Under the pieces are notes generated by a model. It made no database searches. It saw only the letters and a list, made by a program, of their open reading frames with translations, and had not been told where the DNA came from. 34,310 nt of DNA from Reyranellaceae bacterium (GTDB lineage: Bacteria; Pseudomonadota; Alphaproteobacteria; Reyranellales; Reyranellaceae): assembly GCA_022844045.1 (NCBI GenBank), contig JALHMM010000073.1, positions 1 to 34,310 of the forward strand, written 5' to 3'. The first letter of the stretch is position 1. Each line of letters begins with the position of its first letter. Below are positions 1 to 8,997 of this stretch, piece by piece. The translations under genes and the position numbers were made by a program.

Positions 1-3000
1 GAAGGGCTGCGCGTGGCGCTGGGCGAGGTGCGTCTCGCGGTGGGTGACTGGCGCGCGATGCGCGCGGCGGCGCTCGAGGCGGCGCTCGAGCTCGGCACCG
101 CCTCGGACCGCGGCGGCGGCGAGCCGCAGGCGCTCGAGGAGGCCGCGGCTTTCCTGCGCTGGGCCGAGCACAATCATTTCACCTTCCTCGGCCACCGCCG
201 CTATCGCTACGAGAGCGACGGCACGCGCGCGCTGGTCGAGGGCACGGGGCTGGGCATCCTGCGCGATCGCGCCGTGCGCATGTTCGATCCGCATCCCGCC
301 GGGAGCGAGGCGATGACCGCCTTCGCCCGCTCGACGGCGCCCATCCTGCTGCTCAAGAGCGACCGGCCCTCGCATGTGCATCGCGGCGGCGCGATGGATG
401 TGATCGTCGTCAAGAGCTACGGCGACGACGGCCGGGTCAGGGGCGAGCGCCGCTTCTGTGGCCTGTTCACCTCCTCGGCCTATCACGCCTCGCCGCGCGA
501 CATCCCGCTGTTGCGCCGCAAGGTGGCGCACGTCGTGGCGCGCGCCGGCTTCGCGCCCGCCAGCCACGACGGCAAGGCCCTGCTCAACATCCTCGAGACG
601 CATCCGCGCGACGAGATGTTCCAGAGCGACGACGACACGCTGTACTCGATCGCGTCAGGCGTCCTGCAATTGCAGGAGCGCCAGCGCGTGGCGCTGTTCA
701 CCCGCCGAGACTCGGCGGCGCGCTTTCTGTCGTGCCTCGTCTACGCGCCGCGCGACCGCTACGACAGCGATCTGCGGCGGCGCTTCATGGCGACCTTGGA
801 ACGCGCCTATGACGGCGCGGTCACCGGCTACTCGGTGGCGATGGGCGATGAGTCGGTGCTGGCGCGCGTGCTGTTCACCGTGCGGCCGCGCCATGCCGAG
901 GCGCCGCGGCCCGACGACGAGACGGTCGAACGCCAGCTCGCCGACGTGGCGCGCACATGGGCCGACCGGTTGCGCGATTCGCTCACGGAACGTTACGGGG
1001 AGATCGAGGCGCGCAAGCTGGCGCGACGCTTCGGCGGCGCCTTCCCGGTCGCCTATCGCGACGCCTTCGACGGCGCGGCGGGTGCGCGCGACCTGGTGCA
1101 CGTCTCCGCGGCGCTGAGCGAGAAGCCGCTGGGCATCGAGCTTTATCGCCGTGGCGATCGGCAGAAGGGCGCGCTGGGCCTGAAGCTGTTCAACACGGGC
1201 GCGCCGATCCCGTTGTCCGACGTGCTGCCGATGCTCGAGAACATGGATCTGCGCGCGCTGAGCGAGACGCCCTATCGCATCGCCGTGCCGGGCGAGGATG
1301 GCGGCGAGGTCTGGCTGCACGATTTCGACCTGGATGTCACCGAGGGCCGCGAGATCGATCCCGCCGAGGCCAGCGACCGCTTCGAGACGGCGCTGGGCGA
1401 GATCTGGACCGGCGCGATGGAAAGCGACGGCATGAATCGCCTTGTGCTGCGCGCCGGGCTCGACGCGCGCGACGTGACCGTCCTGCGCGCCTACGCTCGC
1501 TTCCTGCGCCAGGCTGGCATCGCCTTCAGTCAGGACTACATGGAGCGCGCGCTGGCCGCGCATCCCGACATCGCGGGCGATCTGGTGCGCCTGTTCCATG
1601 CCCGTCTCGACCCTGACATGGGCGACGCCGACGCGCCCAAGCGGGTCGCCGCGGTCGGCGCGGTGCGCGAGGCGATCGCCGCGGCCCTCGAGCGCGTCAC
1701 CAGCCTCGACGAGGACCGCATCCTGCGCCGCCTGCTGAGCGCGGTGAACGCCACGCTTCGCACCAACTTCTGGCGCGCCGCCGACGACGGCGGGCCGAAA
1801 CCCTTCCTGTCACTGAAGATCGACAGCCGCGCGCTCGACGAGCTGCCGGCGCCGCGGCCGCTGGTCGAGATCTTCGTCTATAGCCCGCGCGTCGAGGGCA
1901 CACACCTGCGCGGCGGCCGCGTGGCGCGCGGCGGCATCCGCTGGTCGGACCGACGCGAGGATTTCCGCACCGAGATCCTCGGCCTGATGAAGGCGCAGAT
2001 GGTGAAGAACGCCGTCATCGTGCCGGTCGGCTCCAAGGGCGGCTTCTACTGCAAGCGCGTGCCCGCGGGCGCCACGCGCGAGCAGATCCAGGCCGAAGGC
2101 GTGGAGTGCTACAAGACGCTGATCCGCGGCATGCTCGACATCACCGACAATCTCGATGCCGATGGCGCGGTCGAACCGCCGCCCGACGTCGTGCGTCACG
2201 ACGGCGACGATCCCTATCTCGTGGTCGCCGCCGACAAGGGCACCGCCACCTTCTCCGACATCGCCAACAGCGTGTCGGCCGAATACGACTTCTGGCTGGG
2301 CGACGCTTTCGCGTCAGGTGGCTCGGCCGGCTACGACCACAAGAAGATGGGCATCACCGCGCGTGGCGCGTGGGAGAACGTCAAGCGCCACTTCCGCGAG
2401 CTCGGCACCGACATCCAGGAGACCGACTTCACCGCCGCGGGCGTCGGCGACATGTCGGGCGACGTGTTCGGCAACGGCATGCTGCGCAGCAAGCACACCA
2501 GGCTGCTGGCCGCCTTCGACCACCGCCACATCTTCGTCGATCCGTCGCCCGATCCGGCGGCGAGCTTCGCCGAACGCCAGCGCCTGTTCGACCTGACGCG
2601 TTCGTCGTGGGCCGACTACGACAAGACGCTGCTCTCGCCAGGCGGCTTCGTCGTCGAGCGCGGCGCCAAATCCGTCGCCATGACGGCGCAGGCTCAGGCG
2701 GCGCTCGGAATCTCGGCCGAGCGCCTCACGCCGGTCGAGCTGATGCGCGCTATCCTCAAGGCGCCGGTCGACCTGCTGTTCTTCGGCGGCATCGGCAACT
2801 ACGTGAAGGCGGCGAGCGAGAGCCACGCCGAGGCCGGCGACCGCGCCAACGACGCCCTGCGCATCGACGGCGCCGAGTTGCGCGCGCGCGTGATCGGCGA
2901 GGGCGCCAATCTCGGCGTGACCCAGCGCGGCCGCATCGAGGCGGGCCAGCACGGCGTGAAGCTCAATACCGACGCGCTCGACAACTCCGCCGGCGTCGAC

Positions 3001-4323
3001 ACCTCGGACCACGAGGTCAACATCAAGATCGCGCTGGGCGACGTGGTACGCCGTGGCACGCTGACCGTCGAGGAGCGCGATCGCGTGCTGGCGTCGATGA
3101 CCGACGATGTCGCGGCGCTGGTGCTGCGTCACAACTACCAGCAGAGCCAGGCGATCACCGTCGCCGCCGCGCAGGCCGGCGCGATGCACGAGCGGCACGC
3201 CCGCATGATGCGCGCGCTGGAGCGCAACGGCCGGCTCGACCGCGCCGTCGAGTTCCTGCCCGACAACGATTCGATGAAACGGCGCGCTACATCGGGCCAG
3301 CCGCTCAGCCGACCCGAGCTCTGCGTGCTCCTGGCCTATGGCAAGCTCGCGGCCAACGACGAGATCCTCGAATCGGATCTGCCTGATGATCCGCTGCTCG
3401 AGGCCGAGTTGCTGCGCTACTTTCCGCCAGCGATGCAGCAGCACTACATCGAGGCGATCCGCCGTCACCGGCTGCGGCGCGAGATCATCACGCTGCAGGT
3501 GGTGAACTCGATGGTCAACCGCGTCGGCGGCACCTTCGTGCACGACATCCGCGAACGCACCGGCGCCGGCGGCGCCGACATCGCGCGCTGCTTCGCCATC
3601 GTGCGCGACAGCTTCGCGCTGCGCGACATCTGGGGCGAGATCGAAGCGCTCGATCCCAAGCTCGTGGCCGAAGCGCAGACCGCGATGCTGATCGCCAGCC
3701 AGCGCCTGACCGAGCGCGGCACGGTGTGGTGCCTGCGCAACCTGGCGCGGCCCGTCGACATGACGGCTGCGGTGACACGCTGGCGTACGGCGGTCGCCGC
3801 GCTCGACGCCAACCTCGAAAGCCTGCTGCCCGAGGGCGAGAGCCAGCAGCTCAAGGCGCGCGCCGACTCCTTCACACGGCTGGGTGCGCCCGATGCCCTG
3901 GCGATGAAGGTCGCGCGGCTCGACACGCTGGCCGCCACCGGCGACCTGGCCCATCTCGCTGACAACGGCGGCGCGCCGGTCACCGACGTGGCGCGGGTCT
4001 ACTTCGCGCTGGCCGCGAGGCTGGGCCTCGACTGGCTGCGCGGTGCCGCCGAGCGCCTGCCGCGCGACAACCACTGGACCATCATGGCCGGCGCCGCGCT
4101 GATCGACGACCTCGCCGCCGCGCAACGCGCGCTCACCGCCTCGGCGCTGCATGCCAGCGCCGGCGGCCCACTCGACGCCAACGCCCTGCTCGACACCTGG
4201 GCCGCCGCCCGCCGCGAGCCGCTGGACCGCGCCGCACGGCTGGTCGCCGATCTGAAGGCACAAGCCGCCGTCGATGTCGCCATGCTGACCGTGGCGGCGC
4301 AGGAGATGCGCTCGCTGGCGTGA
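1..4323 (+). CDS. gdhB: NAD-specific glutamate dehydrogenase, GDH-180 type (5' end outside window)
   Basis: Catalyses NAD-dependent oxidative deamination of glutamate to 2-oxoglutarate and ammonia in the cytoplasm. The frame is open from base 1, so the true start lies upstream. About 1440 residues are present, against roughly 1600 in the large bacterial family, so I infer that around 160 N-terminal residues are missing. The catalytic region is clear: ARGGIRWSDR then MKAQMVKNAVIVPVGSKGG (about 1924-2043), the GDMSGDVFGNGM stretch (about 2446-2480), FFGGIGNYVK (about 2779-2808), and the nucleotide-domain segment RVIGEGANLGVTQ (about 2887-2925). The long N-terminal regulatory and C-terminal helical regions typical of the family flank it. 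It ends with TGA at 4321-4323, one base before the convergent serine hydrolase gene, and no terminator is visible between them. The GTG at 13 is an internal codon, not a start. Confidence 0.95.
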   Translation, partial: EGLRVALGEVRLAVGDWRAMRAAALEAALELGTASDRGGGEPQALEEAAAFLRWAEHNHFTFLGHRRYRYESDGTRALVEGTGLGILRDRAVRMFDPHPAGSEAMTAFARSTAPILLLKSDRPSHVHRGGAMDVIVVKSYGDDGRVRGERRFCGLFTSSAYHASPRDIPLLRRKVAHVVARAGFAPASHDGKALLNILETHPRDEMFQSDDDTLYSIASGVLQLQERQRVALFTRRDSAARFLSCLVYAPRDRYDSDLRRRFMATLERAYDGAVTGYSVAMGDESVLARVLFTVRPRHAEAPRPDDETVERQLADVARTWADRLRDSLTERYGEIEARKLARRFGGAFPVAYRDAFDGAAGARDLVHVSAALSEKPLGIELYRRGDRQKGALGLKLFNTGAPIPLSDVLPMLENMDLRALSETPYRIAVPGEDGGEVWLHDFDLDVTEGREIDPAEASDRFETALGEIWTGAMESDGMNRLVLRAGLDARDVTVLRAYARFLRQAGIAFSQDYMERALAAHPDIAGDLVRLFHARLDPDMGDADAPKRVAAVGAVREAIAAALERVTSLDEDRILRRLLSAVNATLRTNFWRAADDGGPKPFLSLKIDSRALDELPAPRPLVEIFVYSPRVEGTHLRGGRVARGGIRWSDRREDFRTEILGLMKAQMVKNAVIVPVGSKGGFYCKRVPAGATREQIQAEGVECYKTLIRGMLDITDNLDADGAVEPPPDVVRHDGDDPYLVVAADKGTATFSDIANSVSAEYDFWLGDAFASGGSAGYDHKKMGITARGAWENVKRHFRELGTDIQETDFTAAGVGDMSGDVFGNGMLRSKHTRLLAAFDHRHIFVDPSPDPAASFAERQRLFDLTRSSWADYDKTLLSPGGFVVERGAKSVAMTAQAQAALGISAERLTPVELMRAILKAPVDLLFFGGIGNYVKAASESHAEAGDRANDALRIDGAELRARVIGEGANLGVTQRGRIEAGQHGVKLNTDALDNSAGVDTSDHEVNIKIALGDVVRRGTLTVEERDRVLASMTDDVAALVLRHNYQQSQAITVAAAQAGAMHERHARMMRALERNGRLDRAVEFLPDNDSMKRRATSGQPLSRPELCVLLAYGKLAANDEILESDLPDDPLLEAELLRYFPPAMQQHYIEAIRRHRLRREIITLQVVNSMVNRVGGTFVHDIRERTGAGGADIARCFAIVRDSFALRDIWGEIEALDPKLVAEAQTAMLIASQRLTERGTVWCLRNLARPVDMTAAVTRWRTAVAALDANLESLLPEGESQQLKARADSFTRLGAPDALAMKVARLDTLAATGDLAHLADNGGAPVTDVARVYFALAARLGLDWLRGAAERLPRDNHWTIMAGAALIDDLAAAQRALTASALHASAGGPLDANALLDTWAAARREPLDRAARLVADLKAQAAVDVAMLTVAAQEMRSLA

Positions 4324-4324
4324 G

Positions 4325-5509
4325 CTACTTCTCGGCCGCAGCGTCGAGCAGCGTGTCGAACAGCCGATCGCGCGCGTCCTGCGGCGGGCGCGGCGTGAAC
4401 CAGGCGAACCACGACAACCCACTCTCGTGCTCGACGGCGATCATGCCGACGGTATCTGGCGCCACGCCCCACGAGCCGGCGTGCCAGGAGCGATACCAGC
4501 GCCGCAGATGCAGCGCGTCGTCGCTGGTGACGTTGACGTGGCGGCGCACCAGCGCGGCGTTGCGACCCAGCCAGTAGAACGACGCCGGATCGTCCGGCCC
4601 GGGCGGCATAGTGCCCAGCATCGGCCGCTCGCAGCGCTCGTGCTCGTTCCAGTCGGTCACGACGGATGTATCCGATGGCGCCGGATCGCGGCCACTCACC
4701 AGCGATTCGCGGCAGGCCGGGAAGCGACGCGGCGCCATCGCCCGCAGGTATTCCGCGCCGCTCAGCCGCCATCCGCCGAAGGACGAGAATGCGCGCCAAT
4801 CAGGATCGAGCATGCCGTCGACGACGCCAGCGGGTTGCAACACGACGCGGCCGCAAAAGCGCTCGTAGTCCTCACCGGTCGCAGTCTCTATGATCGCACC
4901 CAACGCGAGGTAGCCAACATTGGAGTAGCGAGACACCTCGCCTGGCGCCGATCGCAGCGGGACCGTCAGGGTCGCGGCCAGCAGCTCCTGCAGGCTGGCC
5001 GTCGCCGGCGACATGCGCTTCTGCAGCAACTCCATCGCCGCCGGCGTCATCAGATCGCGCGGCGCCGCGGCGAAGCCGGCGCGATGCTCCAGCAGCTGCG
5101 CCACCGTCGCCATCTTGATACGTGGATCGGCCGGCTCGCCATGCGCCGCGAAGAACGGACGCAGCGCTTCGCCCAATGTGGTCGCGAAACCTAGGCGGCC
5201 CGACGCGATCAGCTCGGCAACGCATTGACCGGTAATGGCCTTACTGAGGCTGGCCAGCAGCACGCGTTGCTTCGGATCCTGTCCGCCATAGCCCCGCTCC
5301 AGTATGGTGTTCGGCCCCCGCTTTACGACAAGCGCGCCCTTCTCGATCTGGTTCTCGCGCATCCAGTTCGTGAACCGGCCATCGAAGCGATCCTGGAGGT
5401 GCTCCACCTGCGCGAAGGCACCCGTGCCGAGCGCCAGCACGACAGGAAGAGCAAGAATCATCAGACGCACGTGCTTGACCACGATGTCGACTAGCCACGC
5501 GCCAAACAC
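4325..5509 (-). CDS. Serine hydrolase, beta-lactamase/class C-like family, exported
   Basis: Penicillin-binding-protein fold hydrolase of the beta-lactamase superfamily; the substrate cannot be read from sequence (peptide, ester or beta-lactam are all possible). SxxK is SLSK at residues 87-90, the second motif is YSN at 195-197, and an HAG triplet near residue 350 may serve as the KTG-like third motif. The N-terminus has a positively charged stretch, a hydrophobic segment and an AFAQ site near residue 34, which fits a Sec signal peptide and a periplasmic location. The longest frame starts at GTG 5509; later GTG or ATG codons (VKHVRL, MILALP) would give a more normal signal peptide length. It begins 4 bases after the stop of the upstream binding protein gene, so the two are probably co-transcribed. 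Confidence 0.85.
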   Translation of the reverse strand: MFGAWLVDIVVKHVRLMILALPVVLALGTGAFAQVEHLQDRFDGRFTNWMRENQIEKGALVVKRGPNTILERGYGGQDPKQRVLLASLSKAITGQCVAELIASGRLGFATTLGEALRPFFAAHGEPADPRIKMATVAQLLEHRAGFAAAPRDLMTPAAMELLQKRMSPATASLQELLAATLTVPLRSAPGEVSRYSNVGYLALGAIIETATGEDYERFCGRVVLQPAGVVDGMLDPDWRAFSSFGGWRLSGAEYLRAMAPRRFPACRESLVSGRDPAPSDTSVVTDWNEHERCERPMLGTMPPGPDDPASFYWLGRNAALVRRHVNVTSDDALHLRRWYRSWHAGSWGVAPDTVGMIAVEHESGLSWFAWFTPRPPQDARDRLFDTLLDAAAEK

Positions 5510-5513
5510 GACA

Positions 5514-6497
5514 TCATTCGATCACCTCGTCAGAGCGAGCGAGAAGGCTGTTCGGCGGGCTGAGTCCGAGCGCTTTGGCGGTCTTGAGATTGATGACGAA
5601 TTCGAACTTCGTCGCATTCTGAATCGGAAGGTCTCCCGGCCGCTCGCCTTTCAGGATGCGGTCCGCATAGCTGGCCGCCTGTCTGTAGAGGTCGATATTG
5701 TCGATCCCATAGGATGCCAGCCCCCCTGCGGTGACCCAATAACGGAACGCATAGACGGCAGGCAGTCGATATCGCCGCGCGAGCGCAATGACCAGATCGC
5801 GACTGGCAGTCGGAGCGGGACCGGGCAATACGATGAACCCGCTGTTTGACTCGGTCGCGATATGGTCAACGGCGCGCTCAATCTCCGCCGCGTCGCGCAC
5901 CGCATGTTCGGACAACCGTATTCTGAACGCCTGCGCCCCGTCTTTGATGACGGATCGATAACCGCCTGTAGCCGGGTTCTGTGGGTCATAGATCAGCGCG
6001 ATGTGCTCGGTCCTTGGCGCAAGCTCCTTGAGAAGTTCCACCCACTTGCTGCCGACAGAAAACTCGTGCTGTGTGAACCCGGTGATGTTTCCGCCAGGCC
6101 GCGCGAGGCTGCCGACGTAACCCGCGCCAACCGGATCGGTCACTTGCGCAAACACGATGGGTATGCCGCTCGTCGCCCGGCTCAATGCCGCCAATGACGA
6201 CGTCGCGGCGGCGAAGAGCAGGTCCGGCTTCAATCGCACGAGATTCTCGGCGTGTGCCCGCATCGTTTCCACATTGCCGGCGCCGTAACGCATCTCGATC
6301 CGGATGTTTCGTCCTTCTATCCAACCCAGTTTCTGGAGCCCTTCGCGCAGGGCGGCGATGCGGTCCGCCGCTTCCTGATCACCTTCGCGGTGGGAAACCA
6401 GCAGGCCGATCAGCCGCACTCGGGCGGGCTGGGCGGACGCGCCGAACGCCAGCGCCGATGCGCCACTCAGTGCGATGGTGAACTCCCGCCGCCTCAT
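5514..6497 (-). CDS. ABC transporter substrate-binding protein, ABC_sub_bind family
   Basis: Periplasmic binding protein of 327 residues of the ABC_sub_bind (PF04392) type, a family very common in soil alphaproteobacteria and usually of unknown ligand. Supporting features are the N-terminal MRRREFTIALSGASALAFGASAQ, which resembles a Tat/Sec signal; RVRLIGLLVS; LREGLQKLGWIEGRNIRIE; and PIVFAQVTDPVGAGYV followed by LARPGGNITGFT. All of these are family hallmarks. No permease or ATPase gene is adjacent. The gene sits between an acyl-CoA synthetase (83 bases upstream) and a serine hydrolase (4 bases downstream) on the same strand, so they may form one transcript. An AGGATTGC stretch before the ATG is a weak ribosome binding site. 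Confidence 0.88.
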   Translation of the reverse strand: MRRREFTIALSGASALAFGASAQPARVRLIGLLVSHREGDQEAADRIAALREGLQKLGWIEGRNIRIEMRYGAGNVETMRAHAENLVRLKPDLLFAAATSSLAALSRATSGIPIVFAQVTDPVGAGYVGSLARPGGNITGFTQHEFSVGSKWVELLKELAPRTEHIALIYDPQNPATGGYRSVIKDGAQAFRIRLSEHAVRDAAEIERAVDHIATESNSGFIVLPGPAPTASRDLVIALARRYRLPAVYAFRYWVTAGGLASYGIDNIDLYRQAASYADRILKGERPGDLPIQNATKFEFVINLKTAKALGLSPPNSLLARSDEVIE

Positions 6498-6580
6498 GCA
6501 ATCCTCCAGACTCGGCGCTCAATCGTATCGACTCACGGGCTGGAGCCGAAAGGGCCGCGTAGTGGCGGGCCTACGCCTGG

Positions 6581-8122
6581 CTAGGCTCCCGCCACGCGCC
6601 GCGTATGGCCGGCCCAGAACGGCTCGCGCAATTCCTTGCGCTTGATCTTGCCCACCGGCGTCTTGGGCAGCGGATCGGCGCGCAGCACGACCTTGCTCGG
6701 GCGCTTGTAGTTGCCGAGCTTCGCCTCGCACAGCGCGATCAGCTCGGCCTCGCTCACCGTCGCGTTGGGGCGGACCGTGCACACCGCGCAGGGTGTCTCG
6801 CCCCAGCGCTCGTGTGGGATACCGAACACGGCGGCCTCGATCACGTCGGGGTGGTCGCAGAGCGCGTTCTCGAGCTCGGCGGGATAGATGTTGAAGCCGC
6901 CTGATACGATCATGTCGCCGGCGCGGTCGACCATGTAGAGGTAGCCGTTGGCGTCGAGATAGCCGACATCGCCGGTCTTCACCCAGCCGTCGACCATGCG
7001 CTCCGCCGTGGCTTCCGGATTGTTCCAGAAGCCGGTCATCTGGCCGTCGGCCTTGCCGACGATCTCGCCCACCGTGCCCGCCGGCACCGGCTTGTTGTCC
7101 TCGTTCCAGATCCGCACCTGGATGAAGGGCAGCGGCAGACCGCAGGAGCGCAGCGGCGTCGAGCCCGGCAGATCGGTGGCGAACCACTGCTTCGGGCCCA
7201 TCATCGCCAGCGGCAGGACCTCGGTCTGGCCGTAGCCCTGATACATCGCGTGACCGAAGTACTTCTTCGCCGTCAGCGCGGTGTCGTCGGCGATCGGTGC
7301 TGCCGCCACCAGCATGCACTTCAGATACGAGAAGTCCCGACCGTCGAGGCCGGGCAGACGGTTCACCGCGTTGAGCATGGTGGGCACCATGAACAGATAG
7401 GCGATGCGCTCGCGCTCCAGCAGGTCGAGCACATCGGCGGGATCGAAGCGGTCGACCATGATGTTGCGGCCGCCGCCCAGCCACACCGGCACGAACTGGT
7501 AGCCCGAGGCGTGGCTGATCGGACCGATATGCAGGCAGGCGTCGCCCGGCGCGACCGGCGGGAAGAGATAGAACCAGTCGCGACCGCCGGCGAGCCAGGC
7601 GCGGTGCGAATAGGCCACGCCCTTGGGCCGGCCGGTCGTGCCGCCGGTGTGGCGGATGATGTAGTTGTCGGTCTCGGCGATCGGCGGATCGGGGTCGACC
7701 GCGGATTGCGCCGCGAGCCACGTTTCGTAAGCGGCATCGCGCACGATGAGGTGCTGAAGCTCGGGCAGCTGCGCGCGGATCGGCTCGATCTCGTGCAGAT
7801 ACTTCTCGTCGACCACCAGCGCTCGGCAGTTGGTGTGGCCCATCATGTGGACGTGCGAGTCGGGCGCGTTACGGGGATAGAGCGGCACGCGCACCATGTT
7901 GGCGATGCCGGCGCCGAGGAAGATGTCGGACGATTCCAGCCGGTTGTCCTCGAGCACCGCGACGCGGTCCTTCGGCTTCAGCCCGAGCGACAGCAGGCCG
8001 TTGGCCATGCGCACGCCGCGCTCCCAGGCCTGCGCGAAGCTGAGCCGCCGCGCGCCCATGACCACGGCCTCGCGCGCGGCGTAATACCCGGCCGCACTGC
8101 GCATCTGCGTGCGCACGTCCAT
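6581..8122 (-). CDS. AMP-dependent acyl-CoA synthetase/ligase
   Basis: Adenylate-forming enzyme (ANL superfamily) of 513 residues that should activate a carboxylic acid with ATP and join it to CoA in the cytoplasm. Motifs appear in the expected order: P-loop TGGTTGRPKG near residue 160, GYGQTE in the middle, the YLYMVDRAGDMIVSGG hinge region followed by FNIYPAELE, and the C-terminal lysine motif KTPVGKIKRKEL. The length is typical for medium or long-chain fatty acyl or aryl acid ligases, and the substrate cannot be assigned. The ATG at 8122 is preceded by GGGAGGA about 6 bases upstream, which fixes the start. It is probably the first gene of a minus-strand group with the ABC-type binding protein and serine hydrolase. 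Confidence 0.93.
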   Translation of the reverse strand: MDVRTQMRSAAGYYAAREAVVMGARRLSFAQAWERGVRMANGLLSLGLKPKDRVAVLEDNRLESSDIFLGAGIANMVRVPLYPRNAPDSHVHMMGHTNCRALVVDEKYLHEIEPIRAQLPELQHLIVRDAAYETWLAAQSAVDPDPPIAETDNYIIRHTGGTTGRPKGVAYSHRAWLAGGRDWFYLFPPVAPGDACLHIGPISHASGYQFVPVWLGGGRNIMVDRFDPADVLDLLERERIAYLFMVPTMLNAVNRLPGLDGRDFSYLKCMLVAAAPIADDTALTAKKYFGHAMYQGYGQTEVLPLAMMGPKQWFATDLPGSTPLRSCGLPLPFIQVRIWNEDNKPVPAGTVGEIVGKADGQMTGFWNNPEATAERMVDGWVKTGDVGYLDANGYLYMVDRAGDMIVSGGFNIYPAELENALCDHPDVIEAAVFGIPHERWGETPCAVCTVRPNATVSEAELIALCEAKLGNYKRPSKVVLRADPLPKTPVGKIKRKELREPFWAGHTRRVAGA

Positions 8123-8249
8123 GACGATCCTCCCGGAGACCTGCTTCGGAGAGGAGAGTATGCGCCAGTCGCTGGCAGGCCGTGAAGCCGCAGGCCAGCA
8201 GCTTTGGATCGTAGCGCGGCCTTGGGATCGAGAATCTCTCTTGGAGGCC

Positions 8250-8801
8250 TTATCCCTGCCGCTCGAGTCGGAGGTCGACCTCGCGATCGACGTACTGCCA
8301 CTCGGTTGTGGATCGCAGCGTCGCCACGAGTTCCTCGAACGCGTCCGCGGATTCCGGCGCGAACTCGAACCATGTCAAAAAGTCGAATGGCTGCGCCAGA
8401 TCCCGGCAGTGATAGAGCTGTCGCGCGATGGCGGGAAGATACCTCAATCCGACCTCGGTATGATGGGACTGATCCTCAAAAATCGCGCGCCGCTCGTCCT
8501 GGGCGAGATCCCACCATGCCGGCGTTTTCCTGATTGGTATCAGCGCGGCCCGCCGCGCTTGCGTTCGACCGAGCGACTCCTGGCTGGATCTCAGCGCCGT
8601 CACTTCCGCGCGCGTCGCATAGCGCAGATTGCTGATCTGACCCTTGAGGCACCATGCATTGCCTGTAGCTGGCACATCACCGCCGGCCGGCCGGACATCG
8701 ACGTAGCCAACAGGATCGAGCGGCGCCCCTCGCACCGCCGCGGCCGACAGCACCCGCCATTTACCCGCTTCACCGCCAACAAAGTCGAACAGACTACGCA
8801 T
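8250..8801 (-). CDS. cld: Chlorite dismutase family hemoprotein, short (clade 2-like) form
   Basis: Heme b protein of the Cld family, 183 residues from ATG 8801. The reaction for true Cld is chlorite to chloride plus O2. A long tract, IPIRKTPAWWDLAQDERR followed by AIFEDQSHH, ends with candidate proximal His114. Arg127 lies 13 residues later (AIARQ), the spacing and position of the distal catalytic arginine in short dimeric Cld such as that of Nitrobacter. DFLTWFEFAPE and the terminal YVDREVDLRLER also fit. I chose ATG 8801 because CGAGGTG lies 8 bases upstream and the length then equals the short form; the frame is open to 8870 but the extra 23 residues look unrelated. It follows the UGA-containing peroxiredoxin by 196 bases on the same strand, so it may be in the same stress regulon. 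The physiological substrate is uncertain. Confidence 0.85.
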   Translation of the reverse strand: MRSLFDFVGGEAGKWRVLSAAAVRGAPLDPVGYVDVRPAGGDVPATGNAWCLKGQISNLRYATRAEVTALRSSQESLGRTQARRAALIPIRKTPAWWDLAQDERRAIFEDQSHHTEVGLRYLPAIARQLYHCRDLAQPFDFLTWFEFAPESADAFEELVATLRSTTEWQYVDREVDLRLERQG

Positions 8802-8997
8802 CGCCCACACCTCGGGAAAAAGTTCCGACTCCAAAGATCGTGACAGCGCAAACTCAAGGCGGACCATCACGTCTTCGTGCCGGATCGAGTCGGCTTCAGA
8901 CTCTCCGAGAGGCGCGGCGGCCGTTCCGATACCGAAGTCCTCGAATCCCCCAGGTCGCGGTCGGCCGGACGTCCGGGAACGGCCGATCGCGTTTCTC

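Noticed and set aside
655..1599. 314-residue minus-strand frame inside the glutamate dehydrogenase gene
   Set aside because: Antisense shadow with no domain, no ribosome binding site and no neighbours.
2314..4422. Long 702-residue minus-strand frame
   Set aside because: It lies opposite the glutamate dehydrogenase gene, has a shadow-type composition rich in Arg, Gln, His, Ala and Gly, and no recognisable domain.
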